The position numbers and the translations under genes are program-made. A stretch of DNA of 10,918 nt from Patescibacteria group bacterium. Its GTDB lineage: Bacteria > Patescibacteriota > Minisyncoccia > Phycocordibacterales > PALSA-1337. The first letter of the stretch is position 1, and the number at the start of each line of letters is the position of its first letter. Positions 1 to 6,180 of this stretch are shown in pieces. The stretch spans positions 1-10,918 of the forward strand of contig SCTV01000034.1 of the NCBI GenBank assembly GCA_004298345.1, written 5' to 3'. The notes beneath the pieces were generated by a model. The model made no database searches and was not told the origin of the DNA. It was given only the letters and a program-made list of their open reading frames with translations.

Positions 1-757
1 TCTTACCATTTCCAACACAGTCCACGACGATTACTTTTTGAGCACCTTCTAGTAATTTTTGATATCTTTCTTCAAATACTCTATACCCGTGTCCCCAATA
101 TGTTGGGTAATCATAGGAAATTTCCTCATTACCATCAAAAACAAATAGTGCCTCGTCTAGAATACCTTCTTTTAGACAACGCAGTGCTGTGGCGATAGCA
201 ACGACGGTACCACTTGCATTATCTATTGCTCCGGGTCCCAAAGAATCATAGTGAGAAAAAATAATAACCTTTGGATCAATTCTGTTTCCAACAAGCAAGA
301 AGTTTGCGGAGGTCTTTTGTTTTGTAACCTGAAGTGAGGCCTGTGCGTTTTTTGCGGTAAGTAATTTTTTCGCTGTTTTTGGAGAGATTGCTATTGCTGG
401 GGCAAAAGAAAAATTGGTTGGTGAAGGAAGCGCACATTTTGGATTAACATATATTACCGGAGTGTCTATGAGAAAACGAGAAGACATCAGAGAACTGGCA
501 ATATTAGTCACAGGAACATCACCACTTATCATCCCACACCCAATACACAGTTCTTTTTTACCATTAATAACTAACCTAGCTTTCTGTGCTGTAGGGATAT
601 CTACTTCAAATTTTTCAATAAGCACTGACACGCCATGCCTATCAAAAACATCACAAATATAGTCCCTTGCACGTTCTGCTACAACACCCTGTCTTGTGCC
701 TAATCTTGTAAGCATCTGAATACCCTCTATTGATTTGAATTCTTTCGTTTTTTTCAT
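1..757 (-). CDS. M28-family zinc metallopeptidase, C-terminus cut by window edge
   Basis: Reading the minus strand from the ATG at 757 gives 252 open codons to the left edge, so the C-terminal part is outside the window. Residues 168-183 hold the M28-type segment with H169-x-D171 and, ten residues on, D179 in GAIDNASG (zinc ligand and bridging Asp). E211-E212 in DGNEE match the catalytic Glu and its neighbouring zinc-ligand Glu. D246 in VVDCVG sits where a further zinc ligand is expected; the last His ligand would lie off-window. Residues 1-160 look like the N-terminal part that precedes the catalytic core in aminopeptidase Y/S-like members. I see no signal peptide, so a cytoplasmic aminopeptidase or related hydrolase is the simplest reading. 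The family is known for removing N-terminal amino acids, but the substrate cannot be told. M15 is an alternative start. No Shine-Dalgarno sequence precedes the ATG. Confidence 0.8.
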   Translation of the reverse strand, partial: MKKTKEFKSIEGIQMLTRLGTRQGVVAERARDYICDVFDRHGVSVLIEKFEVDIPTAQKARLVINGKKELCIGCGMISGDVPVTNIASSLMSSRFLIDTPVIYVNPKCALPSPTNFSFAPAIAISPKTAKKLLTAKNAQASLQVTKQKTSANFLLVGNRIDPKVIIFSHYDSLGPGAIDNASGTVVAIATALRCLKEGILDEALFVFDGNEEISYDYPTYWGHGYRVFEERYQKLLEGAQKVIVVDCVGNGK

Positions 758-771
758 TTTATATTTTATTA

Positions 772-777
772 ATTATA
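772..777 (-). promoter_or_regulatory. -10 box for the M28 peptidase gene
   Basis: The minus strand carries a perfect TATAAT here, 14 nt before the ATG at 757. That implies an untranslated leader of only a few bases. No good -35 box at 17 nt is visible. The base composition is AT-rich, so chance is possible. Confidence 0.4.
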
Positions 778-800
778 ACAACTTTTTGCCCATGTAAGGC

Positions 801-844
801 AAAAATAAAAACATGTGGGTGGGACCAAAATACCACCACACATG
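801..844 (-). terminator. Intrinsic terminator of the 869-1882 orphan gene
   Basis: On the minus strand, CATGTG-T-GGTGG (844-833) pairs with CCACC-CACATG (822-812). This gives 11 base pairs with one bulged T, and TTTTTATTTTT follows at once. It lies about 25 nt past the stop codon of the orphan gene. A second small perfect hairpin, CACATAC-aga-GTATGTG (846-862), sits between stop codon and terminator. Confidence 0.75.
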
Positions 845-868
845 ACACATACAGAGTATGTGATTTAG

Positions 869-1882
869 CTACCCACGAAACATGATCGCCATGTCGGCAA
901 AATGCCGAGACGCATCGTAGGTCGTGCTATGCCACAAGCGTGCCCGTTCACAGAGAGTTTCTGTGGCATTGGGAACGCTGAGCAGGTGCCGATTGCAGAA
1001 CATCATGTCGAGACACAGCGGGGCCGTCTGAATCACCAGAGGCATCCAGCCACAGCCATCGGCGATCTGGCGCATGGTCTTTTCAAACAACGCCTTGGCT
1101 TCAGGCACGCCACCGTCAGAATTTTCGTAGGTGTCGAGTAGCACGAGACTACCGTCCATGAACATGGAGAGATACAGTGGGTAATACCACTCGGAAGGAG
1201 GTCGGACAACAAGCGTCCGTGCCTCATCTTCCGTATAGCTTCCTCTGACCAGCCTCTCCCCGTCCCGCGCATCCGTGCGATACACTGCATCTGGCCGAGC
1301 GCGTGTAGCACGAGCCAGAAGCTCACCGTGAAGCTTCGACGCATCGCCCATCGGGTATGAGCCGTTAAACACATGGTGACGGACTTGCTCGTGATACTGT
1401 GGCAAGAAACCACCACCGTTGACCACAATCTTGTCCAGACGCTGCCGTTCGATGCAATTGATGCTACGGGCCGAGATGTCTTCATACTCGACGATGAGAT
1501 TTGTGGACTTGCTCCACCGCACCCAAGGAACTTTCACCCGATGACGCTTGTCATGACTCACAGCCACAAATGTGTCGCGAGTAAATGACAATGCCAGAGG
1601 AAAAAGACCGAGCTTGCGACAGAGGAGATACATCGCCACATCTTCGGCACAGATACCGGGCACTTGGCGCGCAAGCACACCGACACTCTCCACGTTTGAC
1701 GCGATCGCCTCCTGCACCGACGTGGGCAAGTGAGAATGCACGAGTGCAGTGAAGTCAGAGATACCGTATTTCTTGTCGATAAAGGCATCGACACTGAGTC
1801 GGACCGAATATTTGTCAGAGCGGCGACGCTTTAGAACTTCAGGGAGATGACCAACATAATTAACATAACAGGACGTGCTCAT
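869..1882 (-). CDS. GC-rich orphan protein, 337 aa, function unknown
   Basis: I do not recognise this protein. It is a full-length ORF from ATG 1882 to TAG 869 with a terminator behind it, which supports a real gene. One 60-base line (1261-1320) is 65% GC, well above the neighbouring housekeeping genes, suggesting different ancestry or different selection. The protein looks soluble: no signal peptide or clear membrane span. It has eight cysteines scattered through its length (for example C88, C143, C277, C290, C296) with no CxxC pair, so a zinc finger is unlikely. Notable aromatic patches are VPWVRW (118-123) and EWYYPLY (231-237), followed by a hydrophobic stretch through LVLLD (246-250). 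GGG at 156-158 and the acidic run YENSDGG (252-258) may be loops. There is no good Shine-Dalgarno sequence (only AGAAG about 11 nt upstream) and no leaderless -10 motif; a hairpin lies in the leader. Read as a lone accessory gene. Confidence 0.65.
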   Translation of the reverse strand: MSTSCYVNYVGHLPEVLKRRRSDKYSVRLSVDAFIDKKYGISDFTALVHSHLPTSVQEAIASNVESVGVLARQVPGICAEDVAMYLLCRKLGLFPLALSFTRDTFVAVSHDKRHRVKVPWVRWSKSTNLIVEYEDISARSINCIERQRLDKIVVNGGGFLPQYHEQVRHHVFNGSYPMGDASKLHGELLARATRARPDAVYRTDARDGERLVRGSYTEDEARTLVVRPPSEWYYPLYLSMFMDGSLVLLDTYENSDGGVPEAKALFEKTMRQIADGCGWMPLVIQTAPLCLDMMFCNRHLLSVPNATETLCERARLWHSTTYDASRHFADMAIMFRG

Positions 1883-1919
1883 AGGCTTTACTTCTGCGAT
1901 GGGTTACAACAAGGAACAA

Positions 1920-1956
1920 CCAGCATATCGCCCAAACCACTCGGTTTGGATGCTGG
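1920..1956 (-). other. Two-part hairpin in the leader of the 337-aa orphan gene
   Basis: CCAGCAT (1920-1926) pairs with ATGCTGG (1950-1956), and CCAAACC (1932-1938) pairs with GGTTTGG (1943-1949) around an ACTC loop. Only a 5-nt bulge interrupts the 14 pairs. It ends 37 nt before the start codon at 1882. No clear T-run follows on the minus strand, so it looks more like a leader structure or protein site than a terminator. Confidence 0.5.
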
Positions 1957-2144
1957 CTAAAAAGTCTTTACCCCGATCTCACACTTCCCCCGATACCTCT
2001 TTGGCCAAAATCCAAACACAAAAAATGTTTGAGATGAATGAAAAAATACTTCTTGCCCAGCCAAAAAAAGAGTCCTTTGAGAGAAATTGTATTGAATACT
2101 GACTTGATTGTGGTTTGGTTGAAATTCATTGTGTTTACAGAAAC

Positions 2145-2182
2145 AAAAAACGAGCTCTCATTTTTTTTGAGAGCTCGTTTTT
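2145..2182. terminator. Strong bidirectional intrinsic terminator
   Basis: CGAGCTCTCA (2151-2160) pairs perfectly with TGAGAGCTCG (2168-2177). AAAAA stands before and TTTTT after, so either strand gives a stem followed by a U-run. Both flanking genes are on the minus strand. It could end tgt read-through or a small RNA that starts near 2297. Confidence 0.8.
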
Positions 2183-2297
2183 GGTGTTAACTAATTTAGA
2201 AGAATAGAAGTATTAACAATCACAAAAAGAAGCGCTCAAATTTTGCTTGAGAGCGAGCCAAATGAAATACTTCTTAAAATGATTGTTTTGATTCACG
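2145..2297 (-). ncRNA. Candidate small RNA between tgt and the orphan gene
   Basis: A minus-strand promoter (TTGACT, 17 nt, TACTAT) predicts a start near 2297 and the strong terminator at 2145-2182 an end, giving about 150 nt. Inside, a hairpin built on CGCTCTCAA (2255-2247) with TTGAGCG (2239-2233) is followed by a T-rich run, which may be an earlier stop point. Two pairs of complementary segments surround it: AACAATCA with TGATTGTT (2287-2280 and 2222-2215), and AGAAGTATT with AATACTTCT (2274-2266 and 2214-2206). Their order is B-A-B'-A', so pairing both makes a pseudoknot. I recognise no known RNA family. A 65-codon open frame crosses the region but has no coding look. Confidence 0.3.
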
Positions 2298-2303
2298 TAG
2301 ATA

Positions 2304-2332
2304 ATAGTAGACCTTATTATATAAATAGTCAA
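2304..2332 (-). promoter_or_regulatory. Minus-strand promoter for a possible small RNA
   Basis: TTGACT (2332-2327) and TACTAT (2309-2304) are separated by exactly 17 nt on the minus strand. The predicted start is near 2297. There is no protein gene directly downstream until 1882, which is why I link it to the candidate RNA. The -10 box matches four of six consensus bases. Confidence 0.4.
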
Positions 2333-2366
2333 TCCCCCGATTTTTCTACTGAAAAATCGGGGGATT
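2331..2366 (-). terminator. Perfect 15-bp hairpin after tgt, probable terminator
   Basis: AATCCCCCGATTTTT (2331-2345) and AAAAATCGGGGGATT (2352-2366) form a perfect stem with a 6-nt loop, 36 nt past the tgt stop codon. On the minus strand the tail is T-poor (GACTATTTATA); on the plus strand it is TTAAACC. It may therefore act mainly as a 3' stabilising structure. Its outer two bases overlap the -35 box of the next promoter. Confidence 0.55.
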
Positions 2367-2402
2367 TTAAACCACTTTGAAAATCGAGAAAAAATGCTCT
2401 TT

Positions 2403-3638
2403 TTAGTCAACTTTAGTGTACCCCTCTAAAAAACTCTTTTTAAACTCTTCAAAAGTATCACTCAAAATAGACTGTCGAATACTCTCTACCAAATGCACGA
2501 TAAAATGAAGATTGTGAATCGAGGTAAGCGTATGCGCCAAAAGCTCTTTGGTACGCGCGAGGTACGCCACATATGCCAAAGTATAGTTTCGGCAAGTGTA
2601 GCAAGTACAATCAGCCTCAATCGGAGCAAAAAACTCCCGATATTTTGTATTATCAATATGTATTTTTCCAGCCTTGGTGTAGAGGGTGCCGTTGCGAGCT
2701 TGCCGAGTGGGCGCGACACAGTCAAAAGTATCACAGCCATTTTCAATCGCGAGAAAAAAGTCTTCCGGCTCACCGATACCAAGTAAATGTCTCGGCTTCC
2801 CTTCTGGCAATTCTTCATTCACCCACGACACCGCTGTCCCAATATCCTGTTTATCAAAACTTCCTCCGATACCAAAGCCGTCAAAATCCATACTGCCGAT
2901 AGTATGTGCACTTTCTTTTCTCAAATCTTCAAAACGGCCACCTTGCACTACCCCAAAAAGTGCGATCGGTTTTGCATTAGGAGATTTTAACGACTCAATT
3001 TGCAATTCTTTGTGTCTCGCGAGACTTCGAGCCGCCCACCGATGTGTCCGCTCCATCGCTTCTTTTTGATACTGTTTGTCGGCAGTCGGCGAAGTACATT
3101 CGTCAAAAGCAAAAATAATATCAGCACCAATACTGTTTTGTATCTCGATAGACTTTTCCGGAGAGAAAAAATGCTCACCTCCATCACGATACGACTTAAA
3201 CATCACCCCATCTTCGGTAATTTTCGCCAAAGGTGGCATCCCTTCACTTCGCACAGACTCGCTCATTTTTTCCCGCTCTTCAAAGCCGTTAGATTGTGGC
3301 TTTGAAAGCTTACTGATTGTTGTGCCAAAAGCAGCACCGAGGGAAAAGGCCTGAAATCCTCCCGAGTCGGTAAAGGTAGGCCCCGACCAATTCATTATCT
3401 TGTGCAAACCTCCCCCCGCTTTTACTATTTTTTCTCCAGGTTCGAGATAGAGATGATAGGTGTTTGCAAGCACCGCCTGAGCACCGAGGTCTTTGACCTG
3501 GTCCGGTGTCAGTGCCTTTACCGTCGCTTTTGTACCCACCACAATAAAAGCCGGAGTGTTAATCGTTCCGTGTGGCGTTTCTATTTTTCCAGCCCGCCCC
3601 AGCTTGCCAGATAGCTTTTTTTCGATAGTGAATTTCAT
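2403..3638 (-). CDS. tgt: Queuine/preQ1 tRNA-guanine transglycosylase
   Basis: Exchanges guanine 34 in tRNAs with GUN anticodons for the queuosine precursor preQ1 (bacteria) or queuine, in the cytoplasm. The match is clear (numbering from the ATG at 3638): D91 in TDSGG (general acid/base), FDECT at 178-182 and GVVQGG at 229-234 (base recognition), and D306 in FDC, the expected covalent nucleophile. C344-x-C346-xx-C349 with H375 form the zinc site. The protein is 411 aa, longer than the roughly 375-390 usual for bacterial TGT. The excess is an insert of about 34 residues (around 103-136) between the DSGG motif and EDGV, rich in charged residues. TTG 3647 would add three residues, but the N-terminus MKF aligns with typical TGT starts. 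A terminator-type hairpin ends 12 nt upstream and I see no promoter between it and the ATG, so expression may depend on read-through from the FKBP gene. Confidence 0.95.
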   Translation of the reverse strand: MKFTIEKKLSGKLGRAGKIETPHGTINTPAFIVVGTKATVKALTPDQVKDLGAQAVLANTYHLYLEPGEKIVKAGGGLHKIMNWSGPTFTDSGGFQAFSLGAAFGTTISKLSKPQSNGFEEREKMSESVRSEGMPPLAKITEDGVMFKSYRDGGEHFFSPEKSIEIQNSIGADIIFAFDECTSPTADKQYQKEAMERTHRWAARSLARHKELQIESLKSPNAKPIALFGVVQGGRFEDLRKESAHTIGSMDFDGFGIGGSFDKQDIGTAVSWVNEELPEGKPRHLLGIGEPEDFFLAIENGCDTFDCVAPTRQARNGTLYTKAGKIHIDNTKYREFFAPIEADCTCYTCRNYTLAYVAYLARTKELLAHTLTSIHNLHFIVHLVESIRQSILSDTFEEFKKSFLEGYTKVD

Positions 3639-3650
3639 TTTTATCAAATC

Positions 3651-3678
3651 AAAACAACCCCTTCGCCGGGGTTGTTTT
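3651..3678 (-). terminator. Terminator hairpin between FKBP gene and tgt
   Basis: AAAACAACCCC (3651-3661) and GGGGTTGTTTT (3668-3678) form a perfect 11-bp stem with a 6-nt loop. On the minus strand it starts 9 nt past the FKBP stop and its descending arm ends in TTTT-GATTT. It ends only 12 nt before the tgt ATG, so it should partly insulate tgt or tune read-through into it. The only Shine-Dalgarno-like purine run (AAGGGG) is buried in the stem. Confidence 0.7.
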
Positions 3679-3687
3679 CTAGCTTCT

Positions 3688-4236
3688 CTACTTTGCTACT
3701 CCCAAAAGCTCTACATCAAACAAAAGTGTAGAATTGCCCGGAATCGGTCCGTAATCGTTTGGCCCATACGCTAGAGTTGCTGGAATCACCAGCTTTCTTT
3801 TGCCGCCAACTTTCATACCAACAACACCGAGATCCCAACCTTTAATCACCTGCCCAGAACCTAGTAAAAAGGTAAACGGCTCACCTCGATCTACCGAGCT
3901 GTCAAATTTGGTACCGTTCACAAGTGTTCCTGTATAATGTACGGTCACGTCCTTACCGGCTGTTGCAACTGCTCCGGTACCAATAGTAACATCAGTGTAC
4001 TTTAGACCCTCTTTTGTAACAATTTCTTTTGACATAGGTTTGGTTGTTTGTGTATTAGTGTTTTGCACTGGCTGAGTTTCCACTTCAACAGACGCTTGAT
4101 CTATTGCTCCTTCAGTACTTAATGATGCTGAATCCTGAGGGATCTGGATGAGCGACGTGCCAAACATAAGTAGTCCGAGCGCAACAATCACTCCTACCCC
4201 TACTGCAACCCACTGATTTGTGTTTAGTTTATGCAT
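3688..4236 (-). CDS. Membrane-anchored FKBP-type peptidyl-prolyl cis-trans isomerase
   Basis: Catalyses cis-trans isomerisation of X-Pro bonds and assists protein folding. Residues 1-8 are a short N-terminal segment and 9-30 a hydrophobic span (WVAVGVGVIVALGLLMF) without a clear signal-peptidase site, suggesting a signal anchor with the enzyme outside the membrane. Residues 31-73 form a Thr/Gln/Ser-rich linker. Residues 74-182 are one FKBP domain with the expected pocket residues: Y101 in VHYTG, F111-D112 in KFDSS, F121, V130-I131 and W134 in GQVIKGWD, Y157 in LAYG, and F173 in LLFDVELL. At 182 aa it is the usual size for a single-domain anchored FKBP. It is divergent from the rluF-like gene and followed by a terminator and tgt, which has no functional link that I can see. 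A TATAAA box 8 nt before the ATG suggests a nearly leaderless mRNA. Confidence 0.93.
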   Translation of the reverse strand: MHKLNTNQWVAVGVGVIVALGLLMFGTSLIQIPQDSASLSTEGAIDQASVEVETQPVQNTNTQTTKPMSKEIVTKEGLKYTDVTIGTGAVATAGKDVTVHYTGTLVNGTKFDSSVDRGEPFTFLLGSGQVIKGWDLGVVGMKVGGKRKLVIPATLAYGPNDYGPIPGNSTLLFDVELLGVAK

Positions 4237-4244
4237 ATATTAAA

Positions 4245-4250
4245 TTTATA
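4245..4250 (-). promoter_or_regulatory. -10 box of the FKBP gene
   Basis: The minus strand reads TATAAA here, 8 nt before the ATG at 4236, so transcription would start at or just before the start codon. No convincing -35 box is visible, and the AT-rich context lowers certainty. Confidence 0.4.
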
Positions 4251-4327
4251 TAATTACCTACAAATAGTGTACCCTACTCTTAGTTAAAAATCAAAAGGAG
4301 AGGATTGGTTATTGGTGCATTTTATTT

Positions 4328-4388
4328 GAATGGCTCATTAGCCTAATGAGCCATTCAGTGGGGCTAATTTGAGCCATTTTCATTTTTT
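4328..4388 (+). repeat. Overlapping inverted repeats with two alternative hairpins
   Basis: GAATGGCTCATTAG (4328-4341) and CTAATGAGCCATTC (4343-4356) form a perfect 14-bp palindrome around C4342. Alternatively AATGGCTCA-TTAGCC (4329-4343) pairs with GGCTAA (4362-4367) and TGAGCCATT (4370-4378), skipping a TT bulge. The second form is followed by TTCATTTTTT, like a plus-strand intrinsic terminator. The block lies upstream of the rluF-like promoter, so it is not in that gene's mRNA. It may end a short transcript from TATAAT at 4249-4254, or bind a protein between the two divergent genes. Confidence 0.6.
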
Positions 4389-4406
4389 GACGAATTTAGG
4401 TTTTTA

Positions 4407-4435
4407 TTGTAATTATCATGATTCCATGCTAGGAT
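4407..4435 (+). promoter_or_regulatory. Leaderless promoter of the rluF-like gene
   Basis: TTGTAA (4407-4412), a 17-nt spacer, then the extended -10 TGC-TAGGAT (TAGGAT 4430-4435). Seven bases separate it from ATG 4443, so the transcript should begin at or beside the start codon. The same arrangement precedes the LOG gene, dnaB and recR. This decides the start: the ATG at 4434 overlaps the -10 box itself. Confidence 0.6.
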
Positions 4436-4442
4436 GCACCCT

Positions 4443-5273
4443 ATGTATAGACCACGAGCAAGGACTTCGCCGAAAGCACACCAGACCAAAGCACGCACAA
4501 GCACACCCAAAAAAGAGGTGCCTACAGTTTCAGCACCAGAAACTCAGACCATCGAATACCCTATCCGTATCAATCGCTACCTCTCTCTCAAAAATTACTG
4601 CACTCGTCGCAAAGCCGACGTACTCATTGAATCCGGCAAGGTTTTTATCAATCATAAAAAAGCAACTCTCGGTGACAAAGTGGAAGCAAGTGATGTGGTG
4701 GAGGTCAATCTCCCCCGCGACTTTGCTCCAGAGACTCGTACCTACTATGCGTACAATAAACCCGTTGGTGTGGTGACCAATCTTCCTCAAGCCGGAGAAA
4801 AAAGTATTATCAACGTGACTAAATTTCCCAAAAAAGTTTTTCCGATCGGCCGACTTGATAAAGATTCTCGGGGGTTGATTATTTTAACTGATGATGGACG
4901 TATTACTGACAAACTTTTGAATCCCAAATATGTCCACAGCAAGGAATACATTGTGCGTGTCCATAAAACTATTGGTGAAAATTTTATAGGTAGAATGTCT
5001 TCGGGTATTACTCTCGACGACGGATACACGACCAAGCCATGCGAAGTAGAACAGCTCGACGACCAACATTTTCGTATTGTCTTGACCGAAGGTAAAAAAA
5101 GACAGATTCGCCGCATGTGCCTCGCGCTCAACTATGAAGTAATGGATCTCATGCGTGTTCGGATTATGAATATTGAGCTTGGCAAACTCAGGGAAGGTCA
5201 ATATCGGGAGATAAAAGGTGAAGACTTGGCGGAACTTTTGAAAAGTTTGAGTATGGTGAACCCAACAAAATAA
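4443..5273 (+). CDS. rluF: 23S rRNA pseudouridine synthase, RsuA/RluB/E/F family, RluF-like
   Basis: Isomerises a specific uridine of ribosomal RNA to pseudouridine. From ATG 4443 the protein is 276 aa. Residues 1-40 are a basic, Pro/Thr/Ser-rich tail, probably disordered. About 42-90 is an S4 RNA-binding domain (INRYLSLKNYCTRRKAD, then the IESGKVFIN turn). The catalytic domain follows, with the family motif GRLDKDSRGL at 136-145 (catalytic D139). EGKKRQIRRM (216-225) and VRIMNIELGKL (238-248) are the other hallmarks. Overall spacing, KEY at 167-169, RQIRRMC and RIMN resemble RluF, which modifies U2604 in E. coli 23S rRNA, more than RsuA. The exact target here is inferred. It has its own leaderless promoter. 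No terminator is evident before the next promoter at 5293, so read-through into the 5343 gene is possible. Confidence 0.9.
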   Translation: MYRPRARTSPKAHQTKARTSTPKKEVPTVSAPETQTIEYPIRINRYLSLKNYCTRRKADVLIESGKVFINHKKATLGDKVEASDVVEVNLPRDFAPETRTYYAYNKPVGVVTNLPQAGEKSIINVTKFPKKVFPIGRLDKDSRGLIILTDDGRITDKLLNPKYVHSKEYIVRVHKTIGENFIGRMSSGITLDDGYTTKPCEVEQLDDQHFRIVLTEGKKRQIRRMCLALNYEVMDLMRVRIMNIELGKLREGQYREIKGEDLAELLKSLSMVNPTK

Positions 5274-5292
5274 AAGTTGTAAATAGACGATG

Positions 5293-5321
5293 TTGACTCT
5301 CCTGTTTATCTATGGTAGGGT
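5293..5321 (+). promoter_or_regulatory. Promoter of the 5343-6041 orphan gene
   Basis: TTGACT (5293-5298), a 17-nt spacer, then extended -10 TGG-TAGGGT (TAGGGT 5316-5321). The start would be near 5328. The stretch TATGGTAG-n-GTT recurs in the promoter at 6893-6920, hinting that the two are read by the same sigma factor or descend from one another. Confidence 0.5.
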
Positions 5322-5342
5322 TGCAATTGGTCGCTCTTTCAA

Positions 5343-6041
5343 ATGAGTTCGTGCAAATCGAACCGCCGGCACTGTAAAGGTGTTGAAAAGAGCTTCTCTA
5401 CGGATATGCCCAAAAAACCAACGCGCTCAAAAGGCACAAGTGCATCAGTCGCAGTTCCAGCGCCCACAAATGGTGATCAGAACGATGCCCGAGACGACCT
5501 TCGTAGCTTCGGCCCCGGGGTCAGAAGAAAACCGCCGGCACCGACAAACCAGTCCAACATCTTCATGAGAAGCTTGGTCGAGATCCTTGCCCCGGGCTTA
5601 ACCATTGACGAAACCCACACGTTCCTGCCGGATGAGCCATTGGATCCGAACAAGCACAGGTTCATCGGAGTCATCATTGATCCTGGAACGAAAGCCCTCA
5701 TGTCCCTGGCCATGGAACTGCACGAGAAGGCCCGGCAACTTCCCCTTCCCAGGAACAAAGCTGCCCAAGCCGGCTACAGCGAAAAAATGAGCATTCTGAA
5801 ACGCCAGGAGGAAATCGCAATCCTCCTCGCGGACGAAGCGATTTACGCGGCATTTCCCGAACTCGAAGACGGGAAAACTGACTACTCAGTATGCGAAGGC
5901 TGGATCGTCGTGGTTGAGAAACCCACGACCAAACCAGACGAAGGAAAGGCCTGCTCGTCCGAAAAACAGATGGGATCGCTGATCGTGACAGCATTTCATG
6001 TCATCCAGAGAGAAGAAGCAGAAGGGCCACGGGTCGGCTAG
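5343..6041 (+). CDS. GC-rich orphan protein, up to 232 aa, function unknown
   Basis: I do not recognise this protein. The ORF runs from ATG 5343 to TAG 6041; M22 (ATG 5406) is a natural-looking alternative start giving 211 aa. Residues 1-70 are rich in Lys, Arg, Pro, Ser and Ala and look disordered. From about 71 the sequence looks folded: a hydrophobic segment SNIFMRSLVEILAPG, then RFIGVIIDPG (106-115), a helical run from about 116 to 172, and GWIVVVEKP (186-194) with a likely beta strand. There is no signal peptide or membrane span. GC is high (60% in the line 5701-5760), unlike the rluF-like and LOG genes on either side. It has its own promoter and terminator, so it behaves as a single-gene cassette. 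No Shine-Dalgarno sequence sits in front of ATG 5343. Confidence 0.6.
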   Translation: MSSCKSNRRHCKGVEKSFSTDMPKKPTRSKGTSASVAVPAPTNGDQNDARDDLRSFGPGVRRKPPAPTNQSNIFMRSLVEILAPGLTIDETHTFLPDEPLDPNKHRFIGVIIDPGTKALMSLAMELHEKARQLPLPRNKAAQAGYSEKMSILKRQEEIAILLADEAIYAAFPELEDGKTDYSVCEGWIVVVEKPTTKPDEGKACSSEKQMGSLIVTAFHVIQREEAEGPRVG

Positions 6042-6055
6042 TTTACCACCCCACT

Positions 6056-6087
6056 ACCACCAAAAGTTTCAGGTGGTTTTTTATTTT
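6056..6087 (+). terminator. Intrinsic terminator of the 5343-6041 orphan gene
   Basis: ACCACC (6056-6061) pairs with GGTGGT (6072-6077) around a 10-nt loop, followed by a T-rich tail TTTTTTATTTT. It starts 15 nt after the stop codon. A second ACCACC at 6045-6050 could pair instead. Confidence 0.75.
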
Positions 6088-6165
6088 ACAAAAAGATCTT
6101 TCACTTCCCCGCATGTATATCCATTCTTGAATCGTGATTCTAACATCTTGATTCTACCCTTTGTA

Positions 6166-6174
6166 TGCTATACT
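6166..6174 (+). promoter_or_regulatory. Leaderless promoter (extended -10) of the LOG gene
   Basis: TGC-TATACT, with the last T six bases before ATG 6181, so the first transcribed base should fall at the start codon. A possible -35 is TCTTGA (6146-6151) at 17 nt. It fixes the start at 6181; the open frame runs further upstream to 5998 but that part overlaps the previous gene and its terminator. Confidence 0.65.
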
Positions 6175-6180
6175 ATTTGC

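Noticed and set aside
1875..2102. 75-codon plus-strand frame starting inside the orphan gene
   Set aside because: No ribosome binding site, odd composition, and it overlaps the start of the minus-strand gene and its leader hairpin.
2213..2410. 65-codon minus-strand frame after tgt
   Set aside because: It runs through two hairpins, overlaps the tgt end and has an AT-driven Lys/Ile/Phe composition.
4434..4442. Alternative start ATG 4434 for the rluF-like gene
   Set aside because: This ATG overlaps the -10 box TAGGAT; ATG 4443 has the same promoter spacing as the LOG gene, dnaB and recR.
5998..6180. N-terminal extension of the LOG gene
   Set aside because: It would overlap the previous gene and its terminator; the ATG at 6181 has a leaderless promoter and gives the usual family length.
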